Assembly (NCBI GenBank): GCA_023935145.1
Contig: CM043699.1
Location: forward strand, 74,899,138-74,963,137
Length of the DNA: 64,000 nt
Origin: Bretschneidera sinensis
Lineage: Eukaryota; Streptophyta; Magnoliopsida; Brassicales; Akaniaceae
Direction: 5' to 3'
The notes beneath the pieces were generated by a model that was not told the origin of the DNA, made no database searches, and saw nothing but the letters and a program-made list of their open reading frames with translations. Below, piece by piece: positions 1 through 10,338 of the stretch. The position numbers and the translations under genes are program-made. Every line of letters starts with the position of its first letter. The stretch's first letter is position 1.

Positions 1-1037
1 TCTTATAGCCTATCTCTCGAATCTAGGGGTCCCACCGATATTACTCTGAGCGACAGAAGCAACAGATCCTGCTTGGCTCTGACTCTGTACTACAGTTCCT
101 TGTGACAAGGAATGCCCCCTCTAGAGTGGTCTCCTACCCTGCATACTCATGCTACCACCACCTTTAGGTCTCTCAAATCTAGACTTCTTTAGACACTCCC
201 TGCTACCTCTAAACTCCACCAAATCCTTCTCAATTTGTAATGCTTTATCCACTAGTATAGTATAATTTCCAATGCCTATATAAGAGAGTTTAGTTTGAAT
301 GTCATAGTGCAATCCGTCTAAAAATCTTTTACACTTCCTCTCCTCCATATTCACTAATTCAAGTAAAAACCTTGACAGGGCAATGAATCTACTATCATAT
401 TCAACCACCAATAAATTACCTTGCCTTAGATGAATAAAATCTCTCTCTTGTTGTGCTCGAAAGGTATCTAGAAAATACTTCACAAAGAACTCATCATTAA
501 ACTTACTTCAAGTTAAAGGTTGTTCTACCTGTGTGCTTACCCTGGGCAAAATATCCTCCCACCATTGAGAAGCCTCACCTTCCAGCATAAATGAAGCAAA
601 AGCAACCTTCTATCTATCTGTCACTAGTAAGACCTCAAAATATTTCTCGACATATCTATCCCCTGCTCAGATTCTATATGATTTATAAATCCTATAAAAG
701 ACTGGGGTTTAAACTTAAGAAATCTCACAAAACAATCATCTTGCATCTCATGTGCAAACACGCCTTCTCCCTCATGAACCTCTTATCTCACCACATCAGG
801 TTCTATTCTACCCCTCCCTCATGAACCCCTCCCCTCAAGAGCTTCTCTTAATTCATCCCTCCTTACCTCAGATTCTCTCCCAGCTCTACTAGGACCTGCC
901 GCACTATCAATCTATTCCCTTGCAGGAACCACAGACTCAACTTCCTCCTATGCTTCAGTTTTTCTATACATTGGCGGTTTACTACGTCCCCTCTGATTCA
1001 GAACTCTACCTCTAGCTCTAGCATGACCACGTGTCAT
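1..1037 (-). pseudogene. Ty3/gypsy gag remnant (5' part, runs off the left edge)
   Basis: This is a Gag (capsid) reading frame of a minus-strand gypsy element. It starts at a probable ATG at 1035-1037 with an Arg/Gly-rich head (TRGHARARGRVLNQRGRSKP) just downstream of the primer-binding site. The clearest part is 121-483, which has the plant retrotransposon gag pattern: a YDSRF..LSRFLLELV segment, then ERKCKRFLDGLHYDIQ, then a Lys/Arg-rich tail. Several stops and frame changes lie between 484 and 1030, and a stop at 121-123 is followed by gag-like residues continuing to base 1. It is therefore not a working gene. Protease and pol would lie beyond the left edge. Assignment to the Tekay/Del-like group rests on the long LTR and the iMet primer site, and is an inference. 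Confidence 0.75.
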
Positions 1038-1123
1038 CCTTTGACTCTGCATTAAAATATAGTTTATTTAGATCTTCCACTTCTTTAAGTTCTGGTGCAG
1101 TCTACAAAATCATAAAACCTAAT

Positions 1124-1135
1124 GCTCTGATACCA
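1124..1135 (-). other. Primer-binding site, tRNA-iMet type
   Basis: On the minus strand this reads TGGTATCAGAGC, the usual plant primer-binding site complementary to the 3' end of initiator tRNA-Met. It lies four bases inside the LTR that begins at 1140 and just before the gag start, as expected for minus-strand DNA priming. Confidence 0.85.
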
Positions 1136-2802
1136 AAATTGCAACAACCTATCCTGGGTTGGCCACCCTCGAGACGGTGTCATCACATTGAAAATCCCAG
1201 CAAGATATATATATGCAACAATAAAAATTAACCAACTACAAGTATTTACATCAATCCTCAACCCTTAACACGGGAGATACATTATTAAGATCTCAACTTA
1301 AATGTTGTATACAACATAATATGTATGAATATTTACAAATGTTTTTTTTTCTCATTAGTCTAAGGATGTGGACCACGTGGCTTACAGATAATGAATCCGT
1401 CTGAATCTCAGCTCACCAACTATCTGCCCTACCTATTGCTTGAAATCATTTAACATTGAGGGATGAACTTCACAAGCTTAGTAAATTAAATTTACTAGAA
1501 GTATTCAATTTGTATAAATAGTTTTTTTTAATATTTAATCATTTATATCTCATATAACTTGATAATAGCATTCTACTATCACTACACATATCATAAACCC
1601 CATTCTCTATCAATCTCTTCTTCTTATATATTTGTTCACCTTAAGACCATCAATTATCTCATCATTACCTTGTTATGAGGTTCACAACATATAATCTATC
1701 ATTTAGATGGTTCTTATCATATCATACTTCCATGTTTCTTTCTCACCATAACTGTCTCTCTGTGAGACTCATACATCTATAAATAAATTTACAATAAAAA
1801 AACAACACTTCAGCATTTCAGTAATAAAATCAATATTTAAAACAGATGCAATGCATGAATTATTATTAGGGAATGTCTTCCCACATATCGACATGTTTTT
1901 ATCTTAGATCGGCTGCCTTCCCGATTCTTTTATTTTATTTAGACCAACTGCCCTCTCGGTTCTTTTATTTCCAGCATATATCGACTATCACAGTTTTCAT
2001 TTATTTCCAGCATATACTAGCTGTCACAGTTTTCCATTTAGATCGGCCCCCTCCTGGTTCTTTTATTTCATGCATATGCATATGAACAATAATATAAAAA
2101 CAAACATGTATTCATTCATTCGAATTAGTTATCATGCTTCTTCTCAAATCATTATTTGATCAATTTCACTAATTTCTTCTCCTCATATATCATATCAACT
2201 CATTATCCATAGTTCGTCACGAATTTCACATATCACCTTTATCATTAAATCGACTCATTATTCAAATAATATTATTTCTCATATAATAATTCTCTACACA
2301 TCACTTATTCCTATCATACCTCTCAACAAACTTTCATCTATCACCAAATCATAAGGTAATAATATATTCAAATACTATCATTATATATTTCATATTTATC
2401 TTAATTACTTAATGTAAATCTAACTCACCACGTAGAGCCACCTTTCCTGCTCCTTTTAGCAATTTCCTCTGGTTACTGATCGTCAACACCTGACATAATA
2501 TTTATATTAAATTTCTAATTTATTCTTCAATTTCTCCATAATTCATACCCTTTGAAAATTCCCACATTGAATTTCTGGAAATTTAATGTATGCTAAATTC
2601 CAAAAATAAAATTTACGTTATTACCTTCTATTTTTCTTAGAGCTTCCCATGACTCTCTAAAAAATTCTCCTGTAAATCTCTTCAAAATTTTGCTCTTTCA
2701 ACCATTCTTTCGATTCCCAATGTTTAAAGAAATAGAGTAACTTGAATCGTAGTTGAAGGAAAACCAAACAAGATTTGGTAAGTAATTAATAAAAGAAACT
2801 AA

Positions 2803-2805
<3 letters not shown>

Positions 2806-2845
<40 letters not shown>
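2806..2845. repeat. (TA)n microsatellite, about 40 bp
   Basis: An uninterrupted TA/AT dinucleotide run inside the long LTR. It is likely to vary in length between individuals. Confidence 0.95.
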
Positions 2846-2847
<2 letters not shown>

Positions 2848-2909
2848 CTGCCGCTTTCCACCGTTTACCTTTTGAGTTGCTTAACATGCAACAAAATGAA
2901 AATGTTGAA

Positions 2910-2935
2910 GCAACACCTGGACTTCCAGGTGTTGC
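2910..2935. other. Perfect 12-bp inverted repeat with a 2-base loop, followed by a T run
   Basis: GCAACACCTGGA at 2910-2921 and TCCAGGTGTTGC at 2924-2935 are exact reverse complements separated by two bases. A run of about ten T follows within a few bases on the plus strand. It sits inside the gypsy LTR, where folded RNA near the 3' end is plausible, but no function is shown. Confidence 0.7.
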
Positions 2936-3399
2936 AAGCCCTTTTTTTTTTAAACTTTTCTTTTTCTTTTTTTTTTCTTTCTTTTTCTTCTTCTTATCCT
3001 CCACAAAAAAAAAAATATTTTCTTTTTTCTCTTTCTTTTTCCTTACTTGTTGTCCACGCTTCTTTTTTTTTAAAGAATTGTTTTATAAAAATTAAATCTT
3101 TCGCATATATGTATTATTTTAATTCCATGTCATATTTATTAAATTACTTTTTTACCCTTTCTTTACGAATACAGATATTACACCCCCGTGCGTATATACA
3201 TATTATTTGAAGGTTTAGGTTCTCTTTTCATCTTTTCATTTGTCTAGTTTTAAACTACTATAATATAGTCATTCCTCAACTCGTACCCAACACTAATCGT
3301 CTGTTAGTGGGGTTCATTTTTGTTTGTCAAAGGTTTAAGGGATTCCTCTCCCTGGACGTCTTCGAGAATATTTTTTCGGTGAGCTGCCATGTAGAGTAC

Positions 3400-4430
3400 A
3401 AATGGGTGGTTTAGAGTGAGAGAGCCAAAAGTATGTGGTGAATGGGAAACTTACTTATGTGAAGAAATGGATGAATATGTATTTTTTTTTCATTTAGAAT
3501 GAGAGAGGCTTTAAAGTTTTGATGGAATAGAACTTATAATATTTAAGGAAACATAGACGTCCAGTCCTTAATGACATAGAGGAGAAGATTGTGAAAGATA
3601 TGATTGTCGGGTCTATAGAGGCTTCATAGTTAGAAAGTAATTATAACCTGGCTAAGCTCGACCTTTGTTCTCGTCAGTGTATAGCTTATATTTTTAAATT
3701 TTTTACCTTCAAAATGTCTTTAGTTAATTGTTACTTAATGTTTCTTGGTTTGTTTGTGTAGATATAGCTCCTAGTAAATCTCAAATCCTGAAGGAAGCTA
3801 AGCGGTCAAAGAAGAAAACTCCTTCCAAAGAAGAATCTGGCAGTCAGAGGGCGGAGAAGAGGATGTGTGAGTCTTTGTGTCTCAGGAGCTGTTTGGTGAG
3901 ACTTGCATCCTTCTTAGGGTTTTGATGGTCGTAATCGAAGATCTTGAACTTGTTCTTCGGGGTTCTAAGGTTCTAGGGTTATAGAACCCTCCGGGTGCCT
4001 CTTCGAGAATAATGTTCTTCGACCTAATTGGTTTATAAATTAAGGGGACTCAGTTATGGGGAACCTTTGGAATGCTCATGAGTATTTGATCAAGGGCATC
4101 CCACCTAGGAACAAAGTGGAGCTGGCCTTTGATGTTCCCAAGCCTTTAGCGAATAAAGGCTATAGAAGTTTTAAAATTTTCAAAGGTGTTTGATGTGCTC
4201 GTTGAGAAGGAAAGGCAAAAGTTCTACCTTGATGGCTTTGAGAATGCAAAGGTAAGGTAGTTTGGGCTTTACCCAATATGGATTTTTCAGTGATAGAATT
4301 TATTGATGACGAGGCCACCATAATAGCTGAAGGCAACTGTGATGACGAGGATGGAGAGGAGGTGGAGACTATGGCCAGAAGTGATGGAGAAGAGGTGGAG
4401 AAAAGTGTTAGAGAGGATGAGGAGTAGTTA
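3400..4430 (+). pseudogene. Possible antisense ORF remnant of the Tat element
   Basis: The plus strand, antisense to the surrounding pol, holds broken coding-like stretches. A Lys/Trp/Phe-rich piece near 3450-3500 (VKKWMNMYFFFH) resembles the K-x-W-x-x-x-[YF]FF[VH] pattern of plant transposon-associated ORFs. A Lys/Ser-rich piece follows at about 3765-3870, after an intron-like TTTGTGTAG. A strongly acidic tail from about 4300 ends at TAG near 4428. Tat elements are known to carry an antisense ORF between pol and the 3' LTR, and the position fits. The match is weak, and it could also be chance coding potential in 3' noncoding DNA. Confidence 0.35.
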
Positions 4431-4650
4431 CTTATTCTCTTTCGTTTTCTTTGTTTATGTTGTGGTAATAAACCAGTAGTGCCTTAATTTATATACTTGA
4501 AAAATTATTTATTTATTTGTAATGGAGTGGGCCCAAGGACTTTTTATCTTAATTTCTTTTCCATCCTTTGTTCCTTGTAATTTCTTGAACTGAGGAGAGC
4601 TCAGTGCTTTCCTTTCTAACGATGTTTTAAATAGATGAGCTTGGTTCTAT

Positions 4651-4918
4651 TGAGAAACGTACCAAGGAGAAAGAGAGCTTAGGGCCTTCCTTTAGGTTGT
4701 AGTAGGAGAGATGTTCCAAGGAAGGAGAAAGCTTGTGGCTTTCCCCTTGGTCTTTGTTGAAAGATATTACGAGGAATGAGAAAGCTCGGGGTTTTCTCCT
4801 CGGTCTTTGCGGGAAAATGTTTCAAGGAAGGAGAAAGCTAGAGGCTTTTTGCCTTAGTCTTTGTTGTAAAATGGTCTGAGAAATGAGAAAGCTCGAGGAT
4901 TTTCCCCTCGGTCTTCGT
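4651..4918 (-). repeat. Five tandem units of 53-54 bp
   Basis: Units begin near 4651, 4705, 4758, 4811 and 4865. Each has a (A/G)GGA(A)GGAGAAAGCT core followed by a pyrimidine-rich half and CTCGGTCTTTGTT. Copies are diverged (roughly 70-85% alike by eye). The block lies just beyond integrase in the 3' untranslated part of the Tat element, where lineage members are known to carry variable tandem repeats that can seed satellites. Confidence 0.85.
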
Positions 4919-5039
4919 TGACCTGTTATATGCTATGTATAACAAAACTTTTATTGATAATTTTTTACTCTACTTAGTTTAAATAAAAACAGAGAAAAAT
5001 ATTTTACTGATAAATTTTTTGGAGATTTTTCGTATTCTA

Positions 5040-6240
5040 GGTCTGAGGAATTGGGTTGCCACTAAAGTCCTCAATCTCAAAGGTTCTGGCTTGGTAACAC
5101 TTTTGATATGATAAGGTCCTTCCTAATTTAGGAGGAGTTTCTCAGTTTCTCTAAGATGGGATGCTTCCTAAGCACTAAGTCATGGACCCTGAATGTCCTT
5201 CCTTTGACACAAAAGTTATAATATCGTGCTACCCTCTAGTGGTAAGAAACGAGCTTGATCTGATCTCGGTCTCTGGCTTCGTCGATTATATCGATATCCA
5301 ACTTGAGGGCTTCCTCATTGTTTATTGTGTCGAAGTGTTATATCCATAATGAGGGGGTCCCTATCTCGAGGGGAATGACAACCTTTGATCCATAGGACTA
5401 GAAGAAAAGATTTTCCCCTGTCGAAGTTCTAGTAGTCATCCGGTAGACTTATAGGATATTTGGAAACTATATGACCCATTATTTATTAGAATCTTTAAGC
5501 CTTTTCTTGATGCAATATGAAAGGGTCTTGTTGGTGACTTTAGCTTGAGGGTCACCTACCGAGGTCAATCGGTGTTCAGTCTCGAGATCTTGGCAGAAAG
5601 ACTTGAAACGAGAGTTGTTGAACTACTTCTCGTTGTTAGTAACAACGATCCTCAGTATTCTAAATCGACACATAATGGACTTCCATACAAATTTCTTGGT
5701 CTTGTAGTTAGGGATTTTAGCGAGCGACTCGGCTTTTCTCCACTTAGTGAAGTAATCTATCTTCCTTATAGCTTCGAGAAAAAGTCCCAAGATGTCAATT
5801 CCTCACATGGCGAATGGAATAGGACTCGTGATGTATGTTAGTGGGTCAGTAGGTCGGTGAGATATTTGTGCATACTTTTGGCATGTCCTACATTTTTTGA
5901 CCAAATCTATGGCATCTTGTAGCATTTTAGGCCAATAATTTTAATGTTGGAGAATCTTTTAGACTAGGGCTTTGCCCCCAATATGGTTCCTATATATTCC
6001 TTCATATACCTCTCGGAGAGTGTAGTCTGCATCGGCTGGCCCAAGGCACTTAAAATATAGAGCTATGAGGCTTATTTTGTAAAACTGTCTTTTGATGATC
6101 GTTAATTTTGAGGCACAAGAGAGGACTTTCTTTTCTTCATTCTTCTGGTCGTGGAGTTTTCTATCTCTTAAGTACTAGAGGATCGGGTCCATCCAAGTTT
6201 GTTCATCGGCCACTAGCATAACTAGATGTTTATCAATGTT
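5040..6240 (-). pseudogene. Tat integrase remnant
   Basis: The minus strand can be followed through several frames. The end of the HHCC finger (KKCRTCQKYAQ, near 5890) is followed by the catalytic core and then a C-terminal segment reading DEARDRDQIKL and later GRTFRVHDLVLRK. The second catalytic position of the DDE core reads VTNNEK followed by a stop, where VTDNG(K/T)QF is normal, and the Glu position reads QAKVTNKT. Two of the three catalytic residues are thus changed (D to N, E to K). These changes and the stop are G-to-A/C-to-T type, as expected for old methylated DNA. It cannot encode an active integrase. Confidence 0.8.
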
Positions 6241-6279
6241 GGATGCGGTGAGTGTTTCCAGATAGACAATCTAAGTGAG

Positions 6280-6930
6280 ATCGGATTTTTTAGAGGAAGT
6301 AAGTCGGGCTAAGCCATTTGCTTTGGAATTTTGTTCTCAGGGCACCTGAGATATCTAAAATTTCTTAAAATTCGCGACAAGTTCTTGGGCTTTTTCCATA
6401 TATTTGATAATCTTAACTCCTTTTGCTTCATACTCATTAGTCATATGGTTGACCACCAGTTAGGAGTTGATATATACTTCTAAGGCTTAGGTAGCCAATG
6501 TTTTTGCCAACTTTATCCCTGCGAGTAATGCTTCATATTCAGCTTCGTTGTTCGAAGTCTTGAACTTAAACCTAATGGAGTACTCAACAATGAAACCCTT
6601 AGGAGTGGTAAGATTAAGTCCAACTCCACTAACAGTGCTGTTAGAGCATCCATCAACGAAGAATGTCCATCCTGGTGTCTGCTCATTACCTTCAGATTCT
6701 CTTTTCTTTGGGGCATTTCAGGGAATGTAGTTTTTACGATAAATTTGATCAAATCTTGTGCTTTGATGGCTGTCCAAGGCTTGTTATGGAAGTCAAACTC
6801 ATACAACTTTATGTACCATTTTACCAATTTTCTATAAATATCAAGTTTTTAGAGCACTTTCCTTGAGGGCTAATCTGTATGTACTATTACAATGTGAGAT
6901 TGAAAATAAGTCCTCAGTTTTCGAGCTAAG
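6280..6930 (-). pseudogene. Tat RNase H region (end of native RNase H plus second RNase H)
   Basis: At 6738-6827 the minus strand reads LVKWYIKLYEFDFHNKP, the usual tail of the native RNase H. Beyond it comes a second RNase H-like domain: FFVDGCSNSTVSG, then NNEAEYEALLAGIKLA (about 6500-6670). Tat elements are known to have this dual arrangement. Upstream, an ARKLRTYFQSH segment near 6890-6940 follows the RT tail almost directly, so the first half of the native RNase H seems deleted. Stops and frameshifts interrupt both parts. The middle acidic residue of the second domain (E in NNEAEYEALLAG) is still visible. Confidence 0.75.
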
Positions 6931-6949
6931 ACTAGGAGGGCATCAATCA

Positions 6950-7960
6950 ACTTTTCAATAGAGAAGTACCAGGCATCGATGTGTCCAGTTAGCCGTTAGA
7001 CTACTCTGATGTTTCTAGAAGGACTCATATCTATGATTGCCTTTATCTTCTTAGGGTTGGCTTCTATTCCCCGCTAAGTGACCATAAATTTGAGGAATTT
7101 TCCTAAGGTGACTTCGAAAGTGAACTTCCCAAGATTTAGCTTCATCTGGTAGCGTATGAGTATGCCAAAGGCTTTTTCAAGATCGGACTCACGATCCTTT
7201 GATTTGGCGCTCTTGACGAGCATGTCATCAACATAAACTTTCATGTTTCTACCAATTTATTCTTTGAAGAGTTTGTTAACTAATCTCTGGTAGCTTGCCC
7301 CTGTGTTCTTAAGTCCAAAAGACATAGCCTTATTGTAGCAGAGGCCTTGGTCGGTGATAAAAGTTGTCTTCGATTGGTCTGGCTCATAAATTAGAATTTG
7401 ATTATATCCTGAATACGCATCCATGAAGATGAGCAACTCATACCATAAAGTTGCATAGATTAACTAGTCGATTCAGGGTAGAGGAAAACTTTCTTTTGGA
7501 CATGCCTTATTAAGACCAGTGAAGTCTATACAAATCCTTCATTTTCCATTTGCCTTTTTGACCATGACCACGTTGGAGACCCAATTTAGAGAGTGGGCTT
7601 CCTAGATGAAGTCAGTAATGAGGAGTTTATCAACTTATTCTATGGCCTTTTATTATTCTGCAGCAAAATACCACATCTTCTAGATCACAGGTTTGTGCTG
7701 TGGATCCACGTTCAACCTATGGATCTATTTTAGGCATGTCGGAGGCAAACCATGCAAACACATCTTGGTTCTTTCTAAGAAAGGAGACTAGTGATTCTTT
7801 GACTTATTCGGACAGGCTCGACCTAATCTACACAGTTTTTAATCTTCTCTCCCGTTTAGGGGGGACATTTATCAACTCCTCCATAGGTTGGCCCCTCGGA
7901 GTTTTGAATTCGTCTTGTATGTCTTCGATTTCTAAAGGTAGAGTTGAGAATGTCCCCTAA
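6950..7960 (-). pseudogene. Tat reverse transcriptase remnant
   Basis: The minus strand carries the RT fingers (WRICIDFTGLNKACPKE, near 7490-7560), the palm segment FMDAYSGYNQI (about 7400-7430), FGLKNTGASYQRLVN (about 7270-7320) and the catalytic box YVDDMLVKS at about 7210-7235. It ends with IEANPKKIKAI..M near 7030-7075. Upstream, about 7700-7960, is the conserved linker with DVFAW(F) and DMPKIDP before RT. Stops (for example before RICIDF) and frame changes make it non-functional. It lies between protease and RNase H, as normal for gypsy pol. Confidence 0.8.
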
Positions 7961-8099
7961 TAGAGTTGAGATGGCAGGATTGGGATGTTTACTAATTCCC
8001 TCAAACTTCCCCTTCACTGTTCTCAATGAGAAATTTTATCTTCAGATAATAAGTGGAAACCATTGCTTTCATTTCGTTCAAACTTTGCTTTCTGAGGAA

Positions 8100-8368
8100 G
8101 GCGTTCTAAGAGGATGGGTGCTTTACCACCAGGAATATAGTCATCACGATAGTTTGCTAAGTGGCTAAGACTATTATTATAGGTAGAACAATACTTCCTT
8201 CTAGGAACATTGACATCCCCAAAAAGCCATAAAGTGGCGAATCTAAGGGTTTGAGATGATCATCTCTCTATTTTGTTTTCTTGAACGCGTCATAGTTGAG
8301 AATGTCTACTGAACTGCCATTGATCCATTCCATATTACAATTTGAAATAAGCAGACTGACAACCATGG
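8100..8368 (-). pseudogene. Tat protease remnant, downstream half
   Basis: Minus strand from 8368 reads MVVSLLISNCNMEWINGSSVD, then ILNYDAF. This is the Tat aspartic protease context (usually VLVD-x-GSSADILYY), but Ile stands where the catalytic Asp is expected. The upstream half is at 14053 and above, on the far side of the Athila insertion. Joining the two restores H-N-N-A-M-V-V across the gap. A segment near 8150-8250 resembles the middle of the protease with frame breaks. Confidence 0.65.
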
Positions 8369-9641
8369 TGATGAGTGCCAAATATTGCATATTTTAGCCA
8401 CTTAATTTACATTTGTTAGCTTAGGAATTTGTTACTTTAAGTTGTTTTCATTGTTTTTCAGGTTTACAAGCACTGGGAAAGGAGTTTCACTAAAATTGCC
8501 AGAATTGCCCGTACAGATCAATCATCTTTGAAAATTAAACTGTATTGATTCAAGAAGAACCAGGATATGAGCCATATATGCTTAGAAAGATCCAGAAGTC
8601 TATTTTCTGGAGAATTTTACGGCTCGTAAAAATGATTTTTCTACAGAAAGTTATGGCCATTTTAGTAGACAAAGGTCAGGCTGTGCGGGATTTCAACGTG
8701 AACAGAAGTTTTGAAGGGCATGTGAAGACTTAAATCCAACATCCCACATCGGTTGGAAACATATTTCTATATCCCACATCCCACATCGGATTGGAAACGC
8801 ATTCCACTTGTGGTATTTGCCTATATAAGACCCACTCCACTTCATCATTCAGTGTACAATTCCTGAGCCACTTTGGTGTTTACCGGTGGACGTCCGCTAG
8901 CATTCTGGTGGATCTCGAAGGCTTTGTCACCACAAGGGGAAGCGCCGCCCGTCAGCGAGTGGAATTTCTCCAATTTAAAGTTGTTTATTTATTTCTTTAT
9001 ATTCAGTTGTTTTAGTTTAAATGTTTAGCACTTTTTATTATAGTTTTATAGTTATGAGTGGCTAGACTCTTCAGCTAAGGTTGAAGATGAAGCCCCGCCA
9101 TTGTTTGGCGTAGTAGTTCAGATTTGCTTGTACAAATCTGACAATTTTTAGTATAAATGTTATGTCAATTATTTGAGTTAATCTTATAATTGATTGAGTT
9201 TAAATTGTCTGTTGGATATTCCTTGTGTTTCATCTGATGGATACATTGAATGTTTTTCGATTAAATTGGATTTCCTTTGTGATTTGTTAAGAGCGGATAC
9301 ATTGGACACTTTTGGTTTAATTGGGATATTCTTTGTTTTTTGTCTTATAGTTGGATTCATGGAATATTTTGATAGGCTATTTTTTAGGACATATATCCTT
9401 AAACTTTGGTGGGGTGGATTCGGAAACCTTAGTGTTTTAATTATTAGTTTTTAAATCAATTTAGTTTAGTTTATATTTCTTTTGCAATATCATTCAAAAT
9501 TCAGAACTAGGTTAAGATAGAGTTAGTTTATATTGAAAATATACTTTCACAATGCAATTCCCTGTGGATTCGACCTCGCACTTGCACAACGCTATACTAC
9601 AAACGACTCGTGCGCTTGCGAGTAAATTAAAACTCACAACA
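8369..9641 (+). repeat. 5' LTR of Athila copy 1
   Basis: 1273 bp, beginning TGATGAGTGCC and ending ACTCACAACA, nearly identical to 12766-14047. U3 carries two copies of CCCACATCGG(A/T)TTGGAAAC (about 8743-8800), a motif seen in many plant LTR promoters, followed by TATATAAGACC (about 8820) as a likely TATA box. U5 ends just before the tRNA-Asp primer site. Confidence 0.93.
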
Positions 9642-9647
9642 AGTTTT

Positions 9648-9665
9648 TGGCACCGTTGCCGGGGA
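9648..9665 (+). other. Primer-binding site, tRNA-Asp type
   Basis: Reads TGGCACCGTTGCCGGGGA, one base different from the standard Athila primer site TGGCGCCGTTGCCGGGGA. It lies six bases past the LTR end. Confidence 0.9.
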
Positions 9666-9746
9666 ATTGTTTGGTTTGTGAAAATATTTGGTCTGAATTA
9701 ATTTTATTTTTCTACTAGTTAGTTAACAAAAAAAAAATTAAAAATT

Positions 9747-10337
9747 ATGTGGATGAATCCAGCGCCGGTTTCACAGTCTTTAGAGGACACCATTAAGGAG
9801 TACATGAAAATGACCGGCCCGTCCCTCATTGCTGCTAACACAATCAATGTTGATAGCTGTTCCATCTGTGCTAGTCCCATGCATCTAGAACAGAATTTTC
9901 CATCAATGCCGGCTTGTGCCAAGTACCCCATGGAACAAATGAATGCTTTCAATGACTGTTGTTGGGAATCAAATGGATCTTACTCCGAAACATACAATCC
10001 AGGGTGGTGGGACCACTCTAATTTTTCATGGGAGCAGAACCAACTGATGAATCAGGGAGGAGCCCCTTATCATGCTCACAATCAATACCCTCCCGAATTT
10101 CCTCCACCAATCCCAAGTTATGCCTATCCAGCACCATCACCCGCTTACCAAGCTCCCATTCAAGCGTCAGCGTCAGTTTCACAGTCATTGGAGAACGCTC
10201 TCAATGATTTCATGAAAAAGACTAGCCAATCTATGAGTGAAGTGATGAGTGCAACCAAAGAAAACACCCAAGCGATTGTCGAGCTAGAGAGTCAAATTGA
10301 TCAAATCGCAAGTTACGTGGGTGAAGAAGAGGAATAA
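9747..10337 (+). pseudogene. Truncated Athila gag (C-terminal part only)
   Basis: 196 residues. It lacks the capsid domain and starts almost directly after the primer site. A motif with C-S-I-C and a following His (CSICASPMHLEQN, about residues 34-46) is a degraded zinc knuckle. Then come ETYNPGWWDHSNFSW (Athila Gag hallmark), a Pro/Tyr/Ala-rich stretch (about 118-148) and an acidic, Gln/Ser-rich, probably coiled-coil C-terminus. The SVSQSLE(D/N) motif occurs twice (near residues 7 and 144). The frame closes at TAA before the pol-side frame. The colinear ORF in copy 2 suggests some retained function in RNA packaging or none at all; this cannot be told by eye. Confidence 0.75.
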
Positions 10338-10338
10338 A

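Larger units (their letters stand above)
1140..3182 (-). repeat. 5' LTR of the left-edge gypsy element (about 2.04 kb)
   Basis: The inner end is fixed by the primer-binding site: on the minus strand it ends GTTGTTGCA. The outer end is placed at TGTAATATCTG (minus strand, from 3182), a common start for long plant gypsy LTRs. It contains an AT microsatellite (2806-2845), a perfect hairpin (2910-2935) and a long pyrimidine-rich tract (about 2938-3090). The partner LTR is outside the window, so the outer border and the target duplication (bases next to 3182 are CCCCC) cannot be confirmed. Confidence 0.6.

Noticed and set aside
2786..3210. Lys/Phe-rich open frames on both strands
   Set aside because: They result from a TA microsatellite and a long pyrimidine tract in the LTR, not from coding sequence.
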